The notes under the pieces are model-generated. The model saw only the letters and a program-made list of their open reading frames with translations, had not been told where the DNA came from and ran no database searches. A stretch of DNA of 64,000 nt, from the NCBI RefSeq assembly GCF_009908285.1, contig NZ_JAAARM010000016.1, positions 1-64,000 of the forward strand, written 5' to 3'. Shown one piece after another: positions 1 through 8,152 of the stretch (position 1 is the stretch's first letter; each line of letters opens with the position of its first letter). The position numbers were made by a program, and so were the translations under genes. Source of the stretch: Pseudomonas sp. Fl4BN1 (lineage in GTDB: Bacteria; Pseudomonadota; Gammaproteobacteria; Pseudomonadales; Pseudomonadaceae).

Positions 1-190
1 GCGATATCGGTGTTGTTCTTGTAGGAGCCGGCTTGCCGGCGAAGAGGCCCCTGAGTCTTGCACCGTCCTTGAGGACGCCTTCGCTGGCAAGCCAGCTCCT
101 ACGGCTGGCGCGATATCGGTGTTGTTCATGCAGGAGCCGGCTTGCCGGCGCATGGCCCCTGAGCCTTGCACCGCCTTCGGGCGACGATTT
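1..190. repeat. REP-type palindromes within a duplicated unit
   Basis: Three REP half-sites are visible, at about 21-43 (GTAGGAGCCGGCTTGCCGGC), 78-102 (the complementary form) and 130-150. The 18-base string starting GCGATATCGG occurs at 1-18 and again at 110-127, so a unit of about 109 bp is tandemly repeated and the array probably continues left of the window. It lies upstream of the methyltransferase gene, whose likely promoter region is about 190-292. Confidence 0.85.
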
Positions 191-292
191 TTTACCGTCG
201 GGTGAATAACTTCGTGCCCCGACGGGGCTTGCTCCCTAAAATACCCGCCATTCCCTGATCGACACCGCGCATCGCCCGAGGCTCCTGCTCCC

Positions 293-1510
293 ATGTCTGT
301 TACCGCACCTTCCGCTCTCTCCGCGCCGGATCATCACGCTCAGTTCCTGCAATTGCTCGACACCAGCCTCACGCAGAACGCCTTTATCAAGCTGGTACTG
401 GCCAAGTACGTGGGCAGCGAGGCGGACCTGCAACGCCTGATCATCAAGCAGCTGACGGTCAAGGAGCAGCCGTGCCTGTCCCTGGTCTACCGCTACAAGA
501 CCCGCGACATCACCAAGAACTTCCCCCTGGCCGAAGGCGTGGCATTGATCGCCGAGCTGCTGCCGGCGTCGTTCAAGAACGCCCACCTGTTGACCCTGAG
601 CGATGAAGTGCAGCTGGAGTACAGCAAGAAGGGCAAGAGCTCGCTGTTCAAGGGCAAGCCGCAACAGCAGCGCGAGGTGCCGTCCGCCGAACACAACCGC
701 GAGAAGAACCGCTTCCTCGACCTGGGCCGGCCGTTCCTCGCTGATCTTGGGGTGACCAACAAGCAGCACGAGCTGATTCCGGCGATGTCGCGCAAGTGGA
801 AGCAGATCAACAAGTTCATCGAAGTCTTCAGCCATGCCCTGAGCAACTCGCCGATCAAGCTCGACCAGCCGGTGCGGGTCGCCGACTTCGGCTCCGGCAA
901 GGGCTACCTGACTTTCGCCATCCACGACTACCTGTGCAACACCTTGCAGGCGCAGGGGCAAGTGACGGGCGTGGAACTGCGCGAAGACATGGTGAGCCTG
1001 TGCAACGCCGCGGCGGCGCGCCTCGACCATCAGGGCCTGGAGTTCAAATGTGGCGACGTGCGCAGCGTGGCCCCCAGCCAGCTGGAAGTGATGATCGCCC
1101 TGCATGCCTGCGACATTGCCACCGACTATGCAATCCACACCGGTATCCGCTCCGGCGCCGCGATCATCATGTGCTCGCCGTGCTGCCACAAACAGATCCG
1201 CCTGCAGATCCAGAGCCCGGCGCTGCTCAAGCCGATGCTGCAATACGGCCTGCACCTGGGGCAGCAGGCGGAAATGGTCACCGACAGCTTGCGGGCGCTG
1301 TTCCTCGAAGCCTGTGGTTATGAAACCAAGGTTTTCGAATTCATCTCCCTGGAACACACCAACAAGAACAAGATGATCCTCGCGGTCAAACGCGCCGAGC
1401 CCGTGGACCCACAGCAACTGCTGGCCAGGATCGAAGAGCTCAAGGCCTTCTACCAGATCAGCGAACACTGCCTGGAAACCCTGCTCAAGGCCGACGGTTA
1501 CTTGAGCTGA
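293..1510 (+). CDS. Class I SAM-dependent methyltransferase (Methyltransf_32-like)
   Basis: A predicted cytoplasmic methyltransferase of 405 residues with unknown substrate. The SAM-binding glycine motif DFGSGKGYL lies near residues 197-205, followed by an HACDIATDYAI acidic segment near 265 and a CSPCCHKQ cluster near 293. This combination is typical of the Methyltransf_32 family, whose eukaryotic relatives include METTL25-like proteins. The first 180 residues are an uncharacterised N-terminal region. The ATG at 293 gives the full domain. The gene is single: its last 13 bases overlap the 3' end of the convergent transporter gene. Family assignment is from motifs only, and the methyl acceptor cannot be told from the sequence. 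Confidence 0.85.
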   Translation: MSVTAPSALSAPDHHAQFLQLLDTSLTQNAFIKLVLAKYVGSEADLQRLIIKQLTVKEQPCLSLVYRYKTRDITKNFPLAEGVALIAELLPASFKNAHLLTLSDEVQLEYSKKGKSSLFKGKPQQQREVPSAEHNREKNRFLDLGRPFLADLGVTNKQHELIPAMSRKWKQINKFIEVFSHALSNSPIKLDQPVRVADFGSGKGYLTFAIHDYLCNTLQAQGQVTGVELREDMVSLCNAAAARLDHQGLEFKCGDVRSVAPSQLEVMIALHACDIATDYAIHTGIRSGAAIIMCSPCCHKQIRLQIQSPALLKPMLQYGLHLGQQAEMVTDSLRALFLEACGYETKVFEFISLEHTNKNKMILAVKRAEPVDPQQLLARIEELKAFYQISEHCLETLLKADGYLS

Positions 1511-2406
1511 GTCTCCTTTAGCTGCGCCGGCACCGCCGGCTGCACTGCGGTCTTGCGCCCGAGCATCACCGTAAGGATCACCCCCACCGCGAACACCCAG
1601 GTAATGGGTTCCACCTGTTCACCGAAGAACAGCGCGGAAAAGGCGATGGTGAAGAAGATCTGCAGCAGCTGCACCTGGCTGACCCGGGCGATGCCGCCCA
1701 TGGCCAGGCCGGCGTACCAGGCGAAGAAGCCGAGGAACTGCGAGAACAGCGCCACATAACCAAAGGCCCACCAGGTCTTGCTGGAAATCATCCCCTGATG
1801 CTGCGCCGCCAGGTACCACACCGGCCCGATCAGCAGCGGCGTCGACAGTACCAGTGCCCAGCAGATCACCTGCCAGCCGCCCATCTCCCTGGCCAGCCGG
1901 CCGCCTTCGGCATAGCCCAGGCCGCCCACGGCAATCGCCCCGAGCATCAGCAAGTCACCGGCCTGGATGCTCCCGGCACCGCTGATCAGCGCATACCCCA
2001 GCACCAATGCACTGCCCAGGGCGGCGCAGGCCCAGAAGGCTTTTGACGGTCGCTCATGGGACAGCCAGGCCGCATACAGCGCCACGCACAGCGGCTGCAG
2101 GCCATTGACCAGGGCGCCATGGGAGGCGGGCAGGGTTTGCATGGCCCAGGCTGAGAGCACCGGGAAACCGAGGATCACCCCGAGAATCACCAGGCTCAGG
2201 CCCTTGACCTGCTTCCAGCTCGGCCACTTTTCCCGGCGCCAGAGCAACAACAGGGCCGCCGGAATCGCCGCGACCAACGCACGGCCCAAACCGTTGAGCA
2301 ATGGATGGATTTCTTCCACCACGATGCGAGTGAAGGGCAGGGTCAGGCTGAAAATCACCACACCCAGCAGGCCCAGGGCCATGCCGGTATTTTCGCGGGA
2401 AGACAT
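1498..2406 (-). CDS. DMT-superfamily transporter (EamA family)
   Basis: A 302-residue inner-membrane protein with about ten hydrophobic segments arranged as two EamA repeats, the layout of drug/metabolite transporters such as RhtA and YdcZ-like exporters. The first helix starts at residue 8 (LGLLGVVIFSLTLPFTRIVV), and the second half begins near residue 155. The short cytoplasmic tail ends in a polar stretch. It is convergent with the methyltransferase and overlaps its 3' end by 13 bp, so no terminator separates them. Such proteins usually export amino acids or small metabolites, but the substrate is not predictable here. The 279 bp upstream (2407-2685) hold only the shared promoter space with the PfpI-family gene. 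Confidence 0.85.
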   Translation of the reverse strand: MSSRENTGMALGLLGVVIFSLTLPFTRIVVEEIHPLLNGLGRALVAAIPAALLLLWRREKWPSWKQVKGLSLVILGVILGFPVLSAWAMQTLPASHGALVNGLQPLCVALYAAWLSHERPSKAFWACAALGSALVLGYALISGAGSIQAGDLLMLGAIAVGGLGYAEGGRLAREMGGWQVICWALVLSTPLLIGPVWYLAAQHQGMISSKTWWAFGYVALFSQFLGFFAWYAGLAMGGIARVSQVQLLQIFFTIAFSALFFGEQVEPITWVFAVGVILTVMLGRKTAVQPAVPAQLKETQLK

Positions 2407-2685
2407 AAGGGTTACCAGAATTCGTACGTGGACACAGGTACAGCCATCTAGCCATAAAGCACCGCCGAGGCACTGCTACAGCTAGGGACAGACTTCACCT
2501 AACAGTTAAGGGCAGCGGCAAGTTTCAAGCGGTCAACTGCAAGGTGGCGTCGAGCTGGGCGGGTAGCTTGTGGCTGAGCACTTGCCGTTTGCCGCTGTAG
2601 TACCTGGCTATTACCTGTGGCTGTGGATTAGGACTACCTTGAATACTTCTTCTGCCCACGTCTGTTCTTGAAAGGAGTCCACTCC

Positions 2686-3267
2686 ATGGCCGCGAAAAAG
2701 ATCCTCATGCTGGTCGGCGATTACGTCGAAGACTACGAAGTGATGGTGCCGTTCCAGGCGCTGTTGATGGTCGGTCATACGGTGCACGCGGTGTGCCCGG
2801 ACAAGAACGCCGGGCAGACGGTGCGCACGGCGATCCACGATTTCGAGGGCGACCAGACCTACAGCGAAAAGCCGGGCCATCTGTTTGCCTTGAACTTCGA
2901 TTTTGCCAAGGTCCAGTCCGCTGATTACGACGCGCTGCTGATCCCGGGCGGACGGGCACCGGAGTACCTGCGGTTGAACGAAAAAGTCCTGCTACTGGTC
3001 AGGGAATTCGATCAGGCCGGCAAGCCGATTGCTGCGGTGTGCCACGGCGCGCAGTTGCTGGCGGCGGCGGGGATTCTTGAGGGCCGCGAATGCAGCGCCT
3101 ACCCGGCCTGTGCCCCGGAAGTGCGCCTGGCGGGCGGTACTTATATCGATATCCCGGTGACGGAAGGCCACGTTCAAGGCAATCTGGCCACTGCCCCGGC
3201 GTGGCCGGCACACCCTAGCTGGCTGGCGGGTTTCCTCGGGCTGCTGGGCACCCGGATCACGCTGTAA
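2686..3267 (+). CDS. DJ-1/PfpI family protein
   Basis: A 193-residue member of the DJ-1/PfpI superfamily (class I glutamine-amidotransferase-like fold). The nucleophile elbow AAVCHGAQLL places the reactive cysteine at residue 119 with His120 after it, and an acidic residue in the VEDYE segment (about 15-17) is positioned as the usual partner glutamate. Members act as deglycases, chaperones or proteases, and the exact activity is unknown. An in-frame TTG at 2668 lies upstream, but the ATG at 2686 has a strong Shine-Dalgarno sequence (AAAGGAG, 2671-2677) at ideal spacing, so it is the start used here. A ribbon-helix-helix gene follows 14 bp downstream and is probably co-transcribed. Confidence 0.88.
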   Translation: MAAKKILMLVGDYVEDYEVMVPFQALLMVGHTVHAVCPDKNAGQTVRTAIHDFEGDQTYSEKPGHLFALNFDFAKVQSADYDALLIPGGRAPEYLRLNEKVLLLVREFDQAGKPIAAVCHGAQLLAAAGILEGRECSAYPACAPEVRLAGGTYIDIPVTEGHVQGNLATAPAWPAHPSWLAGFLGLLGTRITL

Positions 3268-3281
3268 ACGAGGACCACGTC

Positions 3282-3593
3282 ATGTGCGAGTTGTACGTCA
3301 AGGCCGATCCGATTCTCTACGAGTCGCGTTCGCGCTCGCTGCGCATCTGTGGCGTGGTCACCACCCTGCGCCTGGAAAACCAGTTCTGGGACATCCTCCG
3401 CGAGATCGCCGAGGTGGACGGCATGACCACCAACCAGCTGATCGCCAAGCTGTATGAAGAGGTCATGGACTATCGCGGCGAAGTGGTGAATTTCGCCTCC
3501 TTCCTGCGGGTCAGTTGCACCCGCTACCTGAGCCAGCGCCGCAGTGGCGCGCCCGACCTGAGCCTGGTGCGCGGCAACGCAAAATCCCTGTAG
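3282..3593 (+). CDS. Ribbon-helix-helix domain protein
   Basis: A 103-residue protein with the pattern of the RHH_4 family: a conserved N-terminal segment, then SLRICGVVTTLRLENQFW (about 24-41) as the beta strand, followed by two helices containing EVDGMTTNQLIAKLYEEV. RHH proteins are dimeric DNA binders; those of this family are widespread in proteobacteria and mostly uncharacterised. It lies 14 bp behind the PfpI-family gene in the same direction, which suggests an operon. The basic tail (YLSQRRSG) may contact DNA. The function is inferred from the fold only. Confidence 0.75.
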   Translation: MCELYVKADPILYESRSRSLRICGVVTTLRLENQFWDILREIAEVDGMTTNQLIAKLYEEVMDYRGEVVNFASFLRVSCTRYLSQRRSGAPDLSLVRGNAKSL

Positions 3594-3636
3594 CCGCTGC
3601 CGAGCCAGCGACAGCGGTTACAGGGCTCGTTTCAGG

Positions 3637-3990
3637 TCAAGGCGCTGGGCGGCTGTCATCGAGCAAGGCATCCACCACCGCCCGGGCCATTTCCACGGAA
3701 TGCACCATGGACCAGATCAGCCCGCGTTCGATGCCGCTGGCGCGTTCGGTGATTTCATCGGACACCTCTTCGGCGCATTTGAGCAGCAGCGAGACGTGCA
3801 TCAGGGCGTCTTCGGCATTCACTCCCGGTTGTACGGCGAACAGTGGATGGCCCTGGCCATCGCGCAGGCCGAAGGGGCGACGGCGAGTACCTTGCAGGGC
3901 GGCAAGCAGGCTGGCGTTGGCGCGGTCCAGTTCCGGGTCGCGGAGTTTGCGTGGGGATTGCAGAGGTGGATCGGGGACAAGCTTTTTCAT
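3637..3990 (-). CDS. DUF6124 (formerly DUF3077) family protein
   Basis: A 117-residue protein beginning MKKLVPDPP and ending in a helical C-terminus (LIWSMVHSVEMARAVVDALL). The layout of a proline-rich start, an FAVQPGVNAEDALMHVSLLL core and a final amphipathic helix is that of the Pseudomonas-restricted DUF6124/DUF3077 proteins, which occur as several paralogues per genome and have no known role. A longer in-frame ORF runs to 4038, but the ATG at 3990 has the Shine-Dalgarno AAAGGAAC eight bases upstream, and that sequence is one arm of a leader helix (next entry). The gene is convergent with the ribbon-helix-helix gene. Function unknown; regulation is probably at the RNA level. Confidence 0.75.
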   Translation of the reverse strand: MKKLVPDPPLQSPRKLRDPELDRANASLLAALQGTRRRPFGLRDGQGHPLFAVQPGVNAEDALMHVSLLLKCAEEVSDEITERASGIERGLIWSMVHSVEMARAVVDALLDDSRPAP

Positions 3991-4228
3991 GAGACTGGTT
4001 CCTTTAGCGTTTAGGAAACCGCCAGATCTCACTTCCACATGAGAGGGTGGCAGCCGTGCGCAGGTGTGGAAGACCGGGCTAAAGGAACCGGCGCACCCGA
4101 AGATGCCCTACGCACAGCCGCCATAAATCGAGGCCACCCCTACCGAGTCGGTAGTGGTGTTCGAATGAAGCGACTGCACGCCCCTAGCTCCGGACTTCCA
4201 CATCCGGGCCGCTGATTTTGCAGCGACC
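3991..4228 (-). promoter_or_regulatory. Structured 5' leader RNA with alternative helices that sequester the DUF6124 ribosome binding site
   Basis: Read on the minus strand, several long complementary segments are present. GGTTCCTTTAGC (4089-4078) pairs perfectly with GCTAAAGGAACC (4008-3997), which contains the Shine-Dalgarno. CTTCCACA (4072-4065) pairs perfectly with TGTGGAAG at 4039-4032, and the same TGTGGAAG also forms the loop of an upstream CCGGA/TCCGG hairpin (4207-4190). GGCGGCTGTGCG (4122-4111) pairs with CGCACGGCTGCC (4060-4049) with two G-U pairs, crossing the first helix. A GCATC-UUCG-GGTGC tetraloop hairpin lies at 4106-4093, and another hairpin at 4228-4207. The crossing and competing pairings imply a pseudoknot or a switch. 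I do not recognise a named Rfam family with certainty; the layout is reminiscent of phage C4-type antisense leaders. Confidence 0.7.
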
Positions 4229-4470
4229 CAGCGAGACTGCCTGATCGGACTGAGGGGGACAAGGCGCTCAAAGGCGTTGGGGATTCTCTCGGATATGCCT
4301 TACAAAACAAAGCGAAACCTCTTTACCACTCGGCAGCGTTCCCTGACAAAACGGCTTTCTGTGGCGGCAGACCGCGAACAACGAAGTGCGATATCCATGA
4401 TCGAGCGACAGACTGCGAGGTCAGGTTGGCGGCCCCTGCGGTGCTGATCGCAGCCTGGGTTGGAGCGGTT
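4229..4470. other. Intergenic, nothing recognised
   Basis: Between the structured leader and the stop of the GntR gene. No ORF with a ribosome binding site or protein-like composition was found. The DUF6124 promoter must lie here, on the minus strand, but no convincing -35/-10 pair could be chosen. Confidence 0.4.
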
Positions 4471-5472
4471 TCAACTGAGCTTGCTGAGGAACCCGGGCAG
4501 CTCCTGCTCGGGCAATACCGACAACACTTTCAAGCGTTGCAGCATGCGCTGGCGGGCTCGTTGCAGGTGTTCCTTGAGGTTCAGGGCGGCAGCGTCGAAG
4601 GCACCGTGCAGTAGCAGTTCGAGAATCAGCCGGTGTTCGGCGAGCATCGCCGGGTCGGCACCGATGCCCAGCAGGCGGTAGAAGATCCGGTTGATGATCA
4701 TCGGGCTTTGGGCCTGGCGGATCAGCGCGGCCATCTTGCGATTCTGCAAGCCGCCGAGGCAGTGCTGGTGCAGGTCTTCTTCCAGGCGCTCAAGCACTTC
4801 CAGGCCGCAATGCTCGGCCTGCTGCGCCTGGGTCACCCGCTCCAGCATCTGCTCCAATTGTTCGCGGCTCAGTCCCGGGGCGCTCTGGCGCAGGGCCTCG
4901 GGCTCCAGGCAGGCGCGCAGTTCGTAGTCTTCGGTGACTTCCCGGGCGGTCAGCGGCCCGGCCAGCCATTGTGAATAAGGCTCTTTTTCCACCAGCCCGC
5001 GATCGCGCAGGCGCATCAGCGCTTCGCGCACCACTGCGCGGCTGACGCCGTAATGCTCAGCGGCGGCCTGTTCGTCGAGGCGGAAATGGCCGAAGGCGAT
5101 GCAGGTGGACAGGGCGCTGCCGATTTCCTCGTAGATCCGTTCCCCCAGGGGCCGGGTGTCCACCAGTTCTTCGTCGCTGGCCAGGCCCAGGTGGGCGTGG
5201 CTCAGGGGCAGGCGCAGCGGTTCGATCTCCAGGCCCTGGGGGTTGATCAGGTAGCCGCGGCCATCGAAGCGGCTGATCAGGCCTTCGCTGTGCAGCAGGT
5301 CCAGAGCCTTGCGCACCGGCACCCGGCTGGTGCCGAACAGTTCCGCCAGGGGCGCTTCCAGCAGCACCAGGCCCTGCAGGGCGGTGCCCTGGAGGATGGC
5401 GTCACGCAATACCTGACGAATCATGGCGTAGCGCGATGCGGTGCGCGGGTCCTCTGCTGACACTGCTTTCAT
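4471..5472 (-). CDS. GntR-type regulator with two winged-helix domains and an FCD domain
   Basis: A 333-residue transcription factor. A first winged helix occupies about residues 12-75 (LAELFGTSRVPVRKALDLLHSEGLI, recognition helix VPVRKAL). A second complete one follows at about 108-170 (AAEHYGVSRAVVREALMRLRDRGLV). An all-helical FCD ligand domain (about 180-315) carries the metal/ligand-type His and Asp/Glu residues. Most FadR-family GntR proteins (about 230 residues) have one DNA-binding domain, so the tandem arrangement is unusual. It is divergent from the amidase operon and is its likely regulator. Two ATGTA-15 bp-TACAT sites lie between them. Effector unknown, probably an amide or carboxylate product. 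Confidence 0.85.
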   Translation of the reverse strand: MKAVSAEDPRTASRYAMIRQVLRDAILQGTALQGLVLLEAPLAELFGTSRVPVRKALDLLHSEGLISRFDGRGYLINPQGLEIEPLRLPLSHAHLGLASDEELVDTRPLGERIYEEIGSALSTCIAFGHFRLDEQAAAEHYGVSRAVVREALMRLRDRGLVEKEPYSQWLAGPLTAREVTEDYELRACLEPEALRQSAPGLSREQLEQMLERVTQAQQAEHCGLEVLERLEEDLHQHCLGGLQNRKMAALIRQAQSPMIINRIFYRLLGIGADPAMLAEHRLILELLLHGAFDAAALNLKEHLQRARQRMLQRLKVLSVLPEQELPGFLSKLS

Positions 5473-5603
5473 CGGTTCCTCTAGGGTCTGCTGCCGTTCT
5501 GGTGACGGCCGGGGATTCTCTCACAGTTGCCCAGTGTCACTGAGTGCCACGTTTGCTGCCCTGTCCTGGGGCCGTATTCGTGGGATTGTTACCTTTCTGC
5601 ACT

Positions 5604-5634
5604 AAAATGTACTTTTTAATAGAAGATACATTAT
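5604..5634. promoter_or_regulatory. Candidate GntR operator A (ATGTA-N15-TACAT)
   Basis: ATGTA at 5607-5611 and TACAT at 5627-5631 form an inverted repeat with a 15-bp AT-rich spacer, 132 bp upstream of the GntR start. The same architecture recurs at 5796-5820, which argues against chance. Inferred to be bound by the adjacent GntR protein. Confidence 0.5.
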
Positions 5635-5792
5635 TTAATTCGCCGCCTATCGCCCAAGCTTTTTTCCGTCGGTCGCTGACCCGCTTCGACCATCGAAGCA
5701 CTCTGGCTCGGTATTGCTGGGCGATGCGAGGACTTTCAGTGGGCTGGGCGGCTGTGAGGTTGGGTTGAAGTGGCACGGAACCTGCTCTGTTA

Positions 5793-5825
5793 AAAATGTA
5801 TATTTTAATAATTAGTACATTTTTA
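5793..5825. promoter_or_regulatory. Candidate GntR operator B (ATGTA-N15-TACAT)
   Basis: AAAAATGTA (5792-5800) and TACATTTTT (5816-5824) flank a 15-bp spacer made almost only of A and T. The site ends 20 bp before the amidase ATG and so overlaps the likely promoter, where binding would repress the operon. The rest of the 372-bp intergenic region (5473-5844) holds no gene. Confidence 0.55.
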
Positions 5826-5844
5826 TGCTTCTGCGGAGTGCGCC

Positions 5845-7203
5845 ATGATCCCTGAATCACTGAACGATGCCACGGCCCTGGCCGAAGCCTTCGCCCAAGG
5901 CCGCAACGACCCGGTGCAGGCACTGGAGCAGGCCCTGGAACTGGCAGAGGGTTCATCCCATGTGTTCATTTCCCTGTGCCCGTCCCGGGCCCGGCGCGAG
6001 GCCGAGGCCGCCGCTGCACGCTGGCGCGACCAGCAGCCCCTGAGCCTGTTCGACGGCGTGCCCCTGGCCTGGAAGGACCTGTTCGATGTGGCCGGCAGCG
6101 TCACCACCGCGGCCGCCCAGGTGCGTCGCGAGGCACCGCCGGCACTTACGGATGCCCCCAGCGTCGGCCGTCTATGCCGTGCCGGGATGCTCAGCCTGGG
6201 CAAGACCAACCTCAGCGAATTCGCCTATTCCGGGCTCGGCCTGAACCCGCATTTCGGCACCCCGATCAACCCCTGCAGCGATGCCCAGCCTCGGATTCCC
6301 GGGGGCTCCTCGGCGGGGTCGGCGGTGGCCGTGGCCGCTGGCATCGTGCCCATCGCCATGGGCACCGACACCGCCGGTTCAATCCGCATTCCCGCCGCCT
6401 TCAACGGCCTGGTGGGCTATCGCGGCAGTTGCCAGCGCTACAACCGTGACGGCGTCTTCCCCCTGGCCCAGAGCCTCGACAGCCTCGGCCCGCTGACCCG
6501 TAGCGTGCGCGATGCCTGGGTTATCGATGAACTGCTGCGCGGCGCTGATCCACGGTCGCTGCCGGTGCCGCGGACTCTGGCTGGGCAACGTTTCTGGGCC
6601 GATCAACAGGTGCTGGACGACAAGCGCACCGAACCTGCGGTCAGGGCCAATCTGCTGGACGCCATCGGCCGCCTGCAACAGGCCGGAGCGCGGGTGGAGC
6701 TGCGTCCGTTGCACAGCCTGCAAGCCACTCTGCAACTGATTCAGGAGCAGGGCTGGCTCGGCGCCGCCGAGGCCTTTGCCCTGCACCAGCCGCTGCTCGA
6801 CAGCGAGTACGCCGAGCAGCTCGATCCACGGGTACGCCGGCGTCTGGAAAGTGCCCGGCAGATGCCCGCCAGCCAGTTGCTGCGGCTGTATGAAGCGCGA
6901 CGCCAGTTGCAGCGCGAACTGCGCGACGAGCTGGATGGCGCGGTACTGATCACCCCGACCGTGGCCCGCGTGGCACCGCCCCTGGCACCCCTGGAGGCCG
7001 ACGACGAACTGTTCGCCCGCACCAACCTGGCGACCCTGCGCCTGACCATGCCCGGGAGTTTTCTCGACATGCCCGGCGTGGCCCTGCCCAGCGGCCGCGA
7101 CGCCCAGGGCCTGCCCACCAGCTTGCTGCTGAGCCTGCCCCAGGGTGAGGACGCGCAACTGCTGGCCACGGCCCTGGCGGTGGAAGCGGTGCTACGCCGC
7201 TGA
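5845..7203 (+). CDS. Amidase-signature family amidase
   Basis: A 452-residue cytoplasmic hydrolase of the amidase signature family (GatA, AtzF and related), cleaving an amide to acid and ammonia. The Ser-cisSer-Lys triad is visible: Lys77 in AWKDLFD, the cis-serine in PGGSSAGS (155-156), and the nucleophile Ser179 in GTDTAGSIRIPA. Length is normal for the family. The start at 5845 has AGTGCGCC upstream, a weak ribosome site, but no better ATG exists. It is the first gene of an operon continuing through a deacetylase-type hydrolase and MFS transporter, which suggests an imported amide as substrate. Related AtzF-type enzymes act on allophanate, but specificity cannot be read from the sequence. 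Confidence 0.88.
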   Translation: MIPESLNDATALAEAFAQGRNDPVQALEQALELAEGSSHVFISLCPSRARREAEAAAARWRDQQPLSLFDGVPLAWKDLFDVAGSVTTAAAQVRREAPPALTDAPSVGRLCRAGMLSLGKTNLSEFAYSGLGLNPHFGTPINPCSDAQPRIPGGSSAGSAVAVAAGIVPIAMGTDTAGSIRIPAAFNGLVGYRGSCQRYNRDGVFPLAQSLDSLGPLTRSVRDAWVIDELLRGADPRSLPVPRTLAGQRFWADQQVLDDKRTEPAVRANLLDAIGRLQQAGARVELRPLHSLQATLQLIQEQGWLGAAEAFALHQPLLDSEYAEQLDPRVRRRLESARQMPASQLLRLYEARRQLQRELRDELDGAVLITPTVARVAPPLAPLEADDELFARTNLATLRLTMPGSFLDMPGVALPSGRDAQGLPTSLLLSLPQGEDAQLLATALAVEAVLRR

Positions 7204-7242
7204 GCCCCTTTTCCAACAACAAGCAAACACTGGAGGCCACTC

Positions 7243-8124
7243 ATGGCTAAAGAAATTCTCTGTGCATTTGGTGTCGATGTGGACGCGGTGGCCGGCTGGC
7301 TCGGCTCTTACGGCGGCGAGGATTCGCCGGACGACATCTCCCGCGGCCTGTTCGCCGGCGAGGTCGGCGCGCCACGCCTGCTCAAGCTGTTCGAGCGCTA
7401 CGGCCTGCGCACCACCTGGTTCATTCCCGGGCACTCGATGGAAACCTTCCCCGAGCAGATGAAGGCCGTGGCCGAAGCCGGCCATGAAATCGGCGTGCAC
7501 GGCTACAGCCATGAAAACCCCATCGCCATGACCGCGGAACAGGAGGAGATCGTCCTCGACAAGTCCATCGAACTGATCACCCAGGTCACCGGCAAGCGCC
7601 CCACCGGCTACGTCGCGCCCTGGTGGGAATTCAGCAAGGTGACCAACGAGCTGCTGCTGAAAAAGGGCATCAAGTACGACCACAGCCTGATGCACAACGA
7701 CTTCCATCCCTACTACGTGCGGGTCGGCGACAGCTGGACCAAGATCGACTACAGCCAGCACCCCGACACCTGGATGAAACCCCTGGTGCGCGGCGAGGAA
7801 ACCGACCTGGTGGAGATCCCGGCCAACTGGTACCTGGACGACCTGCCGCCCATGATGTTCATCAAGAAAGCCCCCAACAGCCACGGTTTCGTCAACCCGC
7901 GGCACCTGGAAGAAATGTGGCGCGACCAGTTCGACTGGGTCTACCGCGAGCATGAGCACGCGGTGTTCACCATGACTATCCACCCCGACGTGTCTGGCCG
8001 CCCGCAAGTGCTGCTGATGCTCGAACGCCTGATCGAACACATCCAGAGCCATGCCGGCGTGCGCTTCGTCACCTTCGACGAGATCGCCGACGACTTTATC
8101 CGCCGCAACCCCCGTAACCGCTGA
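7243..8124 (+). CDS. Polysaccharide deacetylase (NodB-homology) family hydrolase
   Basis: A 293-residue protein with a NodB-type TIM-barrel: an early Asp-containing strand (FGVDVDAVAG), a GHEIGVHGYSHEN motif carrying metal-binding histidines (about residues 83-95), and HPDVSGRP near the end. It resembles the PuuE/HpPgdA branch, whose members act on small ring amides such as allantoin or on uncertain substrates rather than on polysaccharides. No signal peptide is present, so it acts in the cytoplasm. It starts at 7243 behind TGGAGG and lies 39 bp after the amidase gene. A role next to the amidase in opening or deacylating the imported compound is inferred. The CobW protein downstream may supply its metal. 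Confidence 0.82.
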   Translation: MAKEILCAFGVDVDAVAGWLGSYGGEDSPDDISRGLFAGEVGAPRLLKLFERYGLRTTWFIPGHSMETFPEQMKAVAEAGHEIGVHGYSHENPIAMTAEQEEIVLDKSIELITQVTGKRPTGYVAPWWEFSKVTNELLLKKGIKYDHSLMHNDFHPYYVRVGDSWTKIDYSQHPDTWMKPLVRGEETDLVEIPANWYLDDLPPMMFIKKAPNSHGFVNPRHLEEMWRDQFDWVYREHEHAVFTMTIHPDVSGRPQVLLMLERLIEHIQSHAGVRFVTFDEIADDFIRRNPRNR

Positions 8125-8152
8125 TCCCGGCGACTTCATCGAGGCGTGATCG

